Assembly (NCBI GenBank): GCA_023415795.1
Contig: JAEZJG010000016.1
Coordinates: 1-64,000, forward strand
Direction: 5' to 3'
DNA length: 64,000 nucleotides
Origin: Bacillota bacterium
GTDB lineage: Bacteria; Bacillota; Clostridia; Christensenellales; SZUA-584
The stretch's first letter is position 1; every line of letters begins with the position of its first letter. The notes beneath the pieces are model-generated. The model was given only the letters and a program-made list of their open reading frames with translations. It had not been told where the DNA came from and ran no database searches. Of the stretch, positions 40,950 through 48,039 are shown piece by piece. Both the position numbers and the translations under genes were made by a program.

Positions 40950-42785
40950 ATGTGCGGTATCGCGGGGATCGTGAACTTTGAAAAGAACATGCTGGAGGAG
41001 TGTAAAACGCTGGCGGCTATGATGGATGCCATTTCCCATCGGGGGCCTGATTCGGCAGGCACCTTCCTGACGCATCAGGCGGCGCTGGGGCACAGACGGC
41101 TGACAGTCGTTGATCCTGCGGGCGGCAGCCAGCCGATGACGCGCAGCATCGGCAGCAATACATACACCATCGTCTACAACGGCGAGCTGTACAACACACC
41201 GGAGCTGCGGGAAAGCCTGATTCAAAGGGGTCACACCTTCTTTTCGCATTCCGATACCGAAGCGCTTTTGCTGTCGTATATTGAATGGGGCCCCTCCTGC
41301 GTGGAGCAGCTCAACGGCATATTCGCCTTCGCGATATGGGACGAAAAGAAACAGCGCATATTCCTCGCGCGGGATCGCATGGGCGTGAAGCCGCTGTTTA
41401 TCACCCGTGCCGGACACGCGCTGCTGTTCGCTTCCGAGATCAAGGCGCTGCTGGCTCACCCGCAGGTGCATCCCGTGCTGGATGAGGGCGGTCTGCTGGA
41501 GCTTTTTGCGCTGGCACCCGCACGCACAGCGGGCAAGACGCTGTTTTCGGGTATCGAAGAACTGCGACCCGGCGAATGCATGGTTCATTCTCCGCTGGGT
41601 ACCTACGTGCACCGCTACTGGCAGTTCAAGAGCGCAGAGCACACGGACAGTCTGCACGATACCACCGAGAAGCTGCGCTTTCTGGTGACCGACTCTGCCA
41701 AGCGGCAGCTCGTGTCCGATGTGCCCGTCTGCACCTTCCTCTCAGGCGGCTTGGATTCCAGTGCGCTATCGGCTATCGCAGCGCAGTCTGCGGGGGAAAA
41801 GGACGGCATACTGCGCACCTTCTCCATCGACTATGCCGACAACGATAAGTATTTTACCCGCAGCGTGTTTCAGCCCAGCCCGGACAGTGACTACATCGAT
41901 ATCATGCGCCGTCACATCGGCAGCGATCATATCACGGTAACACTGGATACACCGGAGTTGGTTGCCGCACTGCGCGACGCGATGATCGCGCGGGATCTGC
42001 CCGGCATGGCAGACGTGGATGCCAGCCTGCTGCTGTTTTGCAGACAGATCAAGGGCTATGCGACGGTCGCCTTATCAGGTGAATGCGCCGATGAAATTTT
42101 TGGCGGTTATCCGTGGTTCTACCGAGAGGATCTGCTCAACGTCGATATGTTTCCGTGGGCAAACTCGCTGGAGCTGCGCCGCAGCGTGATGTCAAAGGCA
42201 CTGACGCGGCTGAAGATTGAAGACTACGCCAAAAGCCGGTATTTTGACACCGTGGACGAAACGCCGGCGCTGGACGGTGAAAAACCGCTGGAACGCCGCC
42301 GCCGCCAAATGTTCTATCTCAACATCAAATGGTTTATGGCGAACCTGCTGGAGCGCAAAGACAGGATGAGCATGGCCTGCGGTCTTGAGGTGCGTGTACC
42401 CTACTGCGACCACCGCCTTGCCGAATATGCGTGGAACATACCATGGGACGTTAAGAATCTGGGCGGGATGGAAAAGGGCATACTGCGCCTCGCCCTCAAG
42501 GATCTGCTGCCTGAGGCCATCTATAACAGAAAGAAAAGCCCGTATCCCAAGACGCATAATCCTGAGTATACGAGGCTGGTTTCCGCTGCGCTCAAGGATA
42601 CGCTGGCCAATCCCTCTGCGCCCATTCACGCGCTGGTAGACAAAAAGTTGGTGGAAGAGATGCTGGACAGCTTGAGCATTGTGACGCCCTGGTTCGGGCA
42701 GCTGATGACTGGTCCGCAGCTGTTCGCCTTCCTACTGCAGCTTAATATGTGGCTGGAGGAATATCACGTCAGCATCAATATCTAG
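40950..42785 (+). CDS. asnB: Asparagine synthase (glutamine-hydrolysing)
   Basis: AsnB makes asparagine from aspartate, glutamine and ATP. The 611-residue protein has the glutaminase nucleophile Cys2 (MCGIAGIVNF), SHRGPDSAGTF, the VYNGELYN segment, the PPi-loop SGGLDSSALSA (about 265) and SGECADEIFGGYPWFYRE. I chose the ATG at 40950 because the nucleophile must be residue 2 and GGGGG lies just upstream; the longer frame from 40863 would bury it. The gene stands alone on the plus strand, divergent from the ECF S component, and its stop codon overlaps that of the convergent GerMN gene. Confidence 0.96.
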   Translation: MCGIAGIVNFEKNMLEECKTLAAMMDAISHRGPDSAGTFLTHQAALGHRRLTVVDPAGGSQPMTRSIGSNTYTIVYNGELYNTPELRESLIQRGHTFFSHSDTEALLLSYIEWGPSCVEQLNGIFAFAIWDEKKQRIFLARDRMGVKPLFITRAGHALLFASEIKALLAHPQVHPVLDEGGLLELFALAPARTAGKTLFSGIEELRPGECMVHSPLGTYVHRYWQFKSAEHTDSLHDTTEKLRFLVTDSAKRQLVSDVPVCTFLSGGLDSSALSAIAAQSAGEKDGILRTFSIDYADNDKYFTRSVFQPSPDSDYIDIMRRHIGSDHITVTLDTPELVAALRDAMIARDLPGMADVDASLLLFCRQIKGYATVALSGECADEIFGGYPWFYREDLLNVDMFPWANSLELRRSVMSKALTRLKIEDYAKSRYFDTVDETPALDGEKPLERRRRQMFYLNIKWFMANLLERKDRMSMACGLEVRVPYCDHRLAEYAWNIPWDVKNLGGMEKGILRLALKDLLPEAIYNRKKSPYPKTHNPEYTRLVSAALKDTLANPSAPIHALVDKKLVEEMLDSLSIVTPWFGQLMTGPQLFAFLLQLNMWLEEYHVSINI

Positions 42786-44311
42786 CTGTTTTTAACTATG
42801 CCGTAATTCCGCAAGAACGGGTCAGACAGGCAAAGATATCCCGCGAGCTTGTCTGTCTGCTCCCCCTCCACGGTAAACTGAACACGGCTGATGCCATCCA
42901 TCGCGGTGATGGTGTTGACAATGGAGTAAACCAGCAGCATCTCGCTTTTCTGCGGCATGCCCTGACAAACCTCTTTAAAATGCGCCGACAGATCCACATA
43001 GGCAATATCGTTGTGAACATCCACGGACAGTATGTCGTCCGCTGTCATGCCGGAGCGCGTTACCGTCCAGACGTTGTCTCCATCCTCTTTGAGCGGCCCC
43101 TTAAACACCTCGAGGACACGCTCCTTGGGGCTCCATATCTTACCCTGCTCCATACTGCGCTGCACCTGCACCAGCAGGTCTGAGTTTTTGTCGCCGAAAT
43201 AGATGGGGGCACTGCTGCCGATGAAACCGATATAATCATTTCTTTTCATGCCGTTGAAAAACCAATTGTTATCATCCACCGACACCATGCGGTTTCCGGC
43301 GACGAAGATATCGACCGACTGTATGTTGGGCACAAAGCCGGTTATTGTGTATATCAGGGCTGCGTAAGACAGCAAAGAAGCGGATGCGGCCGTATAGCCA
43401 GAGGGCACAGGATTTCTCTTAAAATGCAGCTCCAGAATATATTTTCCGCCCGCAGTTTCGTTGAACACTGGCTCCGATTCCAATTCCGCATCGGCAACAA
43501 GAGGGCTTCTCATTGCGTTGGTATTCTGCGGGCCCTTCATCAGCTCTTGTATGAGCCCTTTAACATACTGTTCATCAGTATATTTGACCGTGCGGACTTC
43601 AGGCAGAATATAATTTCCGCTGGCGGCGTTAAAATACAGCACCGTTGATATCTCGGAGGTTTTTGTTTCAGGCGCTGTTTCATCTTCGCTGGCTATTGGC
43701 TTACTGGTCTGCGCTGCATTTTCGTCGGCAGACACCAGCTGGTTTTCCGGCGCAAACTTCGATTTCGCACTCACCCATGCATCCTTGATGCTGCCCGTCT
43801 GTTTCTTGAGAGGTGCAGACGGAAACCCCGCCAATCCTTCCCTGACGCCGTTATAAAATACACAGACGGAAACCGATCCCAAAATATCCGTAACGGTATT
43901 GGCAATCGCCTGCTCCAAGATGTAGGCAGACTCAGCTTGCATATGCTCGCCGGAATACTCAAGATAAACGTTCACGACATCCTTGGAATATTCGATAAAG
44001 TCAAGCGTCATATTCGGCGGTGCCACACTTGTCAGGCTTTCGTTGGCGGTGCCCTTGAGCAGCTCTCTGATGGCCGCTGCCGCCGGGTTCGTGTCCTGCT
44101 CTACCACCAGCGTTCTTTGCTCGGCCATGAGCGTGCTGCTTGTTTCGTTTAGAAAATAGACGGCTGTTTTCATCACCCGTCCGTAATTGTCCATATTGCT
44201 CATGTCAAGCTGGCTGACGGGCACCTGCTCTCCCGCTTCGCGCCTGTCGCGAATAACGCCGCAGCCGCTCAGTAAAGCCACCGCCATCACCAGACATATC
44301 AGCTTCTTCAT
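42782..44311 (-). CDS. GerMN-domain lipoprotein (second of two)
   Basis: The 509-residue protein has a lipoprotein signal ending LLSGCG (cysteine near residue 17) and two GerMN domains. One is around residues 50-165 (AVYFLNETSSTLMAEQRTLVVEQ, IRELLKGTANESL). The other is around residues 215-345, where VLYFNAASGNYILPEVRTV and LIQELMKGPQ occur. A further C-terminal region resembles the propeller-like or GerM-type extension. GerM is a sporulation and germination lipoprotein in Bacillus, and GerMN is also found in actinobacterial LpqB. It starts 10 bases after the upstream GerMN gene and is co-transcribed with a two-component system. The ATG at 44311 is preceded by AAAGTGA. Confidence 0.85.
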   Translation of the reverse strand: MKKLICLVMAVALLSGCGVIRDRREAGEQVPVSQLDMSNMDNYGRVMKTAVYFLNETSSTLMAEQRTLVVEQDTNPAAAAIRELLKGTANESLTSVAPPNMTLDFIEYSKDVVNVYLEYSGEHMQAESAYILEQAIANTVTDILGSVSVCVFYNGVREGLAGFPSAPLKKQTGSIKDAWVSAKSKFAPENQLVSADENAAQTSKPIASEDETAPETKTSEISTVLYFNAASGNYILPEVRTVKYTDEQYVKGLIQELMKGPQNTNAMRSPLVADAELESEPVFNETAGGKYILELHFKRNPVPSGYTAASASLLSYAALIYTITGFVPNIQSVDIFVAGNRMVSVDDNNWFFNGMKRNDYIGFIGSSAPIYFGDKNSDLLVQVQRSMEQGKIWSPKERVLEVFKGPLKEDGDNVWTVTRSGMTADDILSVDVHNDIAYVDLSAHFKEVCQGMPQKSEMLLVYSIVNTITAMDGISRVQFTVEGEQTDKLAGYLCLSDPFLRNYGIVKNS

Positions 44312-44321
44312 CGTTTTCACT

Positions 44322-45281
44322 TTAACCCGCATTGATCAGCACATCCACCAGCGACGGATATGTCAGCTTCCATATACCCTCTTCACGCACCAGCACCACG
44401 GGCACATTAGGGCGCTCAATGGAGTCTCCCTCGCGCGTTTTCATGGTATAATCCAGCATGACGATGGCCTTTTGCCCGTCGCCCGAAACATTGTTATCCA
44501 CCACATTAAAGCTCTCCAGCGCGTTGCCCTTGTCCGACAGCGCATCTGAGAAAGCTTTGATTTCCGGCTTCACCGAGCCATCAGGATTGTTATAGGCCGT
44601 GAAGTTATACAGGCGCGTCCAGTCCTGCTTCATAAAGGAATCCAGCGCCTGTCCCAGCGTATTCTGCGGTGTCAGTATCATGTCCTTCATGCGCCCCAGC
44701 GGCTCAAGCCTTTTTGTGACATCGGTTTCCCAGCCAGCCTCTCCCCGCGTGATGCCCTGCCCCACACCCTGCTGCTTATCCACGTATATCTGCACAGAGG
44801 AATATTTGCCCATCTCGACAATTGTATTGACGATGGAGCAGATTGCCAGCTTCTTCTGATCTGCAACCGTCCCATCCTCCAGCACCACCTTCTCAGGCTC
44901 GCTGGAAACAAACGCCTCATTCAGCGTGATGAACAGTATATCCGCGCTGCTGTTCACGCGCACCAGCTTGACACCCTCCCAAAAAAGCCCGGACAACTCT
45001 GAGCGGTTCACGGTGGGCCCGTTTATCAGCGCGCGCACCACCGCGTATTCCAGCGACTCGTTCACCGGCACGTTGAGCGTCACCGTCTCTCCCGCCAGCA
45101 GCTCCTCTCCGCGGTATGAAAAATACAGCGTCACATTCTGCGAATCCTTGCTGGCGGATTCCGCGTTGGGATTGATATCAGGCAGGTTGCTGCTGGTGCT
45201 TTGGGTGCGGACGCCGGCACAACCGGCCGACAGCAGCACCACCGCGATCATCAGGAACACCACCGTTCTTTTAATCACCAT
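44322..45281 (-). CDS. GerMN-domain lipoprotein (first of two)
   Basis: The 319-residue protein has a lipoprotein signal ending LLSAGC (cysteine near residue 21) and one GerMN domain (about 50-170: VTLYFSYRGEELLAGETVTLNVPVNESLEYAVVRALINGP and LAICSIVNTIVEMGKYSSVQIYVD). A C-terminal domain of about 130 residues follows (LGQALDSFMKQDWTRLYNF, VLVREEGIWKLTYPSLVDVLI), similar to the small domains seen in LpqB-like and other membrane sensors. I chose the ATG at 45281, with GGGGTGA upstream; the histidine kinase stop lies 6 bases upstream. The gene is thus tightly coupled to the kinase. Confidence 0.85.
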   Translation of the reverse strand: MVIKRTVVFLMIAVVLLSAGCAGVRTQSTSSNLPDINPNAESASKDSQNVTLYFSYRGEELLAGETVTLNVPVNESLEYAVVRALINGPTVNRSELSGLFWEGVKLVRVNSSADILFITLNEAFVSSEPEKVVLEDGTVADQKKLAICSIVNTIVEMGKYSSVQIYVDKQQGVGQGITRGEAGWETDVTKRLEPLGRMKDMILTPQNTLGQALDSFMKQDWTRLYNFTAYNNPDGSVKPEIKAFSDALSDKGNALESFNVVDNNVSGDGQKAIVMLDYTMKTREGDSIERPNVPVVLVREEGIWKLTYPSLVDVLINAG

Positions 45282-45286
45282 ACTTG

Positions 45287-46678
45287 TCACCCCAATGACT
45301 TGATGGGCAGATACAGCGTGAAGACGCTGCCCTTGCCCTCCTCGCTCTGTACGTCGATGCTGCCGCCATGCAGCAGCGCGATCTTCTGCGCGATGTGCAG
45401 ACCCAGCCCGCTGCCGCCCGTGCCGCGCGCACGCGCCTTGTCCACGCGGTAGAAACGATCGAACAGATAAGGGACGTCCTTCTCTGAAATGCCGCAGCCG
45501 TTATCCTTGATGGCAATGGCTGCCTTCGTGCCGGACTTTTGCAGCGTCACCTGCACGCTGCCGCCCGGATCGGAATATTTGATGGCATTTTCCACCAGAT
45601 TCATCACGGCCTGCATCACCTTGGGCGCATCGCACTCCACTTCCAGATCGTTGCTCACCGTATAGCTGAGCGCAATGTTCTTTTCGTTGGCAATGGGTTT
45701 AAGCGCCGTGACGGATTTGAACACCAGCTCGCTCAGCAATATTTTATCCATATTGAGCGCCTGTGTTTCACTGTCCGTTTTGGCAAGCGTCAGCAAACCG
45801 GAAATAACCTGTGTCAGCCGGTCTATCTCGTTGTTGATATCGCTTAAAAATTCCTTGTATATCTTCTCGTCCACGCCGTCCTGATACAGTAAGGATTCGA
45901 TCAGTATCTTCATAGAGCTGAGCGGCGTTTTGAGCTCGTGGGAGGCGTTGGACACAAACTCGCTGCGCTTCTGATCCATATTCTCCAGCTTCTCGCTCAT
46001 CGTGTTGAACGTTCCCGCCAGCGCCGCCATCTCGTTTTTGCCCGATACATTGATACGCTGGTGCAGATTGCCGCGCGATATGGACAGCGCAACCGCCTTC
46101 AGATCGTTAATGGGTCTAGTAATGTAGCCGGAAATGATGATGCTGACAACAGCAAACACCACTGAGGCGGCAATGGAAACCAGTATGATTATCCGTATGA
46201 AATCCTGCGTGATATTCGCGATGTCCTGAATGTCGTCAGAGAAAAGCACAGCCCCGATCGTCTCCGATTCGTAGACCACCGCAGCCGCGTAGTAAACGGC
46301 GTAGAACGGTTCGCCCGTCCCGTCGTCAATGTAGTGAAAGCCGTAGCTGGTGTCCCTTGGCCCCAGCAATACGTCGGAAATCTCCTTGTGGTCCAGCTTT
46401 TGCCCGTTGAATACGGAAAAGCTGTCAATTTGGACGATGCCGGATTCGTTGAGTATCAAAAACCTGCCGCCGAAGCTTTTCGAGCTCTCTTCCGCCAGCT
46501 CATACATTCTGGAAGCATTGGAGTTGTGCAGATACGGCGCGACATTGACCGCGACGTTGTTGGTATTCTTGAGCTGCTCCCTCACCCGGATGTTGACCAG
46601 ATAGTCTTCCGCAAGGTAAGCAATGACAAGCGTCACCGCCGCGAATGCCACGGCAGCCACCGCAAGGTTGATCAGCAC
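45287..46678 (-). CDS. Sensor histidine kinase (HAMP, HisKA, HATPase_c)
   Basis: The 463-residue protein has two membrane helices (about 3-25 and 150-175) flanking an extracytoplasmic PAS-like/dCache region, and a HAMP domain (about 178-230, GYITRPINDLKAVALSISRGNL). Next are the phospho-acceptor FVSNASHELKTPLSSMKILIESL (H near 245) and the ATP-binding N, G1 and G2 boxes (NLVENAIKYSDPGG, DNGCGISEKD, GTGGSGLGLHIA). The layout is that of WalK/PhoR/MtrB. The GTG at 46678 is the first standard start, but the frame is open upstream and reads FYSIRWRFVLIN, which resembles the conserved N-terminus of this kinase family, so the true start may be different (see findings). Confidence 0.9.
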   Translation of the reverse strand: MLINLAVAAVAFAAVTLVIAYLAEDYLVNIRVREQLKNTNNVAVNVAPYLHNSNASRMYELAEESSKSFGGRFLILNESGIVQIDSFSVFNGQKLDHKEISDVLLGPRDTSYGFHYIDDGTGEPFYAVYYAAAVVYESETIGAVLFSDDIQDIANITQDFIRIIILVSIAASVVFAVVSIIISGYITRPINDLKAVALSISRGNLHQRINVSGKNEMAALAGTFNTMSEKLENMDQKRSEFVSNASHELKTPLSSMKILIESLLYQDGVDEKIYKEFLSDINNEIDRLTQVISGLLTLAKTDSETQALNMDKILLSELVFKSVTALKPIANEKNIALSYTVSNDLEVECDAPKVMQAVMNLVENAIKYSDPGGSVQVTLQKSGTKAAIAIKDNGCGISEKDVPYLFDRFYRVDKARARGTGGSGLGLHIAQKIALLHGGSIDVQSEEGKGSVFTLYLPIKSLG

Positions 46679-46706
46679 AAACCGCCACCGGATCGAATAG
46701 AAGATG

Positions 46707-47396
46707 TTATTTATCCGAGAAATAGTAGCCCACTCCCCATTTCGTCATGATGAACTCAGGCTTTGCCGGATTATGCTCAATCTTTTCCCGCAGACGGCGA
46801 ATATGCACGTCCACCGTGCGCAGGTCGCCCAGATATTCGTATTTCCAGATCAGCTCCAGCAGCTTCTCACGGTCATAAACCTTGCCCCGATTGGTGATGA
46901 ACAGCTGCAGCAGGTCAAACTCCTTGGCTGTGAGACCCACATCGTTGCCGTCTATTTCCACGCTCCTGTTTTCGAGGTTCACTGTCATGTTGCGGGCGCG
47001 CAGCACCTGAGGCTCACGTGTCTTCTCTGTGCCCTCCATACGGCGGAATATCGTTTTGATGCGCGCTTTAAGCTCCAGCATATTAAACGGCTTGGTCATA
47101 TAATCGTCCGCGCCAAACTCCAGCCCCATGATCTTGTCCATGTCGTCATCCTTGGCGGTCAGCATGATGATGGGCACATTGGAGACGCTGCGGATGCGCT
47201 GGCAAACCTCCATACCGTCTATCTTGGGCAGCATGAGATCCAGCAATATCAGGTCATACTTTCCGGCAGAAAACATATCCAGCGCCTGTTCTCCGTCCAG
47301 TGCTTCGTCCACTGTATAGCCATCTTGCTGTTCCAGATTGAAGCGAAGCCCCTTGATCAGACTGGGTTCATCATCGACGATCAGAATTCTCTTCAT
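46707..47396 (-). CDS. Response regulator, OmpR/PhoB family
   Basis: The 229-residue protein has a receiver domain with acidic pocket D8/D9, phospho-acceptor D53 (LILLDLMLPKIDG), T82 and K103 (KPFN). A winged-helix DNA-binding domain follows with LTAKEFDLLQLFITNRGKVYDREKLLELIWKYEYLGDLRTVDVHIRRLREKIE. I chose the ATG at 47396, with AAGGAG 9 bases upstream; seven extra codons are open beyond it. It is the first gene of the operon that continues with the kinase and two GerMN lipoproteins, and it resembles WalR/MtrA-type regulators of cell-wall genes. Confidence 0.93.
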   Translation of the reverse strand: MKRILIVDDEPSLIKGLRFNLEQQDGYTVDEALDGEQALDMFSAGKYDLILLDLMLPKIDGMEVCQRIRSVSNVPIIMLTAKDDDMDKIMGLEFGADDYMTKPFNMLELKARIKTIFRRMEGTEKTREPQVLRARNMTVNLENRSVEIDGNDVGLTAKEFDLLQLFITNRGKVYDREKLLELIWKYEYLGDLRTVDVHIRRLREKIEHNPAKPEFIMTKWGVGYYFSDK

Positions 47397-47427
47397 TAGC
47401 CCATACTCCTTGTCCATTATGTCAGCT

Positions 47428-47433
47428 ATTATA
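47428..47433 (-). promoter_or_regulatory. Probable -10 box of the two-component operon
   Basis: On the minus strand a consensus TATAAT lies 32 bases upstream of the response-regulator ATG. The -35 region is AT-rich and no strong hexamer stands out. Confidence 0.5.
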
Positions 47434-47493
47434 CCACAATATACAAATTAATAAAATGAAAGTTATTACAGACAGTTTCACTGCCATTTCGCT

Positions 47494-48039
47494 CTATAAG
47501 CTGCAGCTGTCACAAAGCTTAAACCCCAGCACATTTTTAAAGTGCGCCAGTGCAAATTCATGCCCCTTGGCGTTAAACGAAGCAACGCAGTCGCTCAGTA
47601 TCACGGTGTCAAAGCCTTCGTTGTAGGCGGCAACGGCGCTGTGCAGCACACAGATATCGGTGCATACGCCCGCCAGATACAGCCTCTCCACACCCGACGC
47701 GCGCAGCATATCCGCAAGCCCCGTGCGGTAAAACGCGCTGTAACGCGTCTTCTTGAGCGTCACCGAGGGCGTCTGTGCTTGCGCGATAACAGCCTTCAGT
47801 ACCGATTCACTCCCTGTTGTGCCCGCCAGCGCATGCGGTGGAAACAGCTTCTTTTCGGGATGCGGCTCATCCCAGTTATGGCAATCGTTCGCGGATATCA
47901 GCAGATCGCCCTCGTCCAGCTTCGCGATGGCACGTTCGATGTTTTGACGGATATCCTGCGCAGGCTTGCCCACCGTGAGCGCACCGTCGTCGTCAACGAA
48001 GTCGTGAATATAGTCGATCAGCAGCAACGCCTTTTTCAT
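47494..48039 (-). CDS. Nicotinamidase-like cysteine hydrolase
   Basis: The 181-residue protein belongs to the isochorismatase-like hydrolase superfamily. Its catalytic triad is visible: Asp in LLLIDYIHDF (about residue 9), Lys in LKKTRYSAF (about 97) and the nucleophile Cys in AGVCTDICVL (about 130). The metal-binding D-x-H pair is represented by NDCHNWDEPHPEKKLFPPHALAGTTG, which is typical of nicotinamidases (PncA), so deamidation of nicotinamide in NAD salvage is the best guess; other amidase activities are possible. Its ATG overlaps the end of the ygiQ-like gene by four bases (ATGA), suggesting coupled translation. Confidence 0.85.
   Translation of the reverse strand: MKKALLLIDYIHDFVDDDGALTVGKPAQDIRQNIERAIAKLDEGDLLISANDCHNWDEPHPEKKLFPPHALAGTTGSESVLKAVIAQAQTPSVTLKKTRYSAFYRTGLADMLRASGVERLYLAGVCTDICVLHSAVAAYNEGFDTVILSDCVASFNAKGHEFALAHFKNVLGFKLCDSCSL

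Noticed and set aside
40929..41657. 242-codon minus-strand open frame antisense to asnB
   Set aside because: It overlaps the glutaminase domain of asnB, whose Cys2 and motifs are certain.
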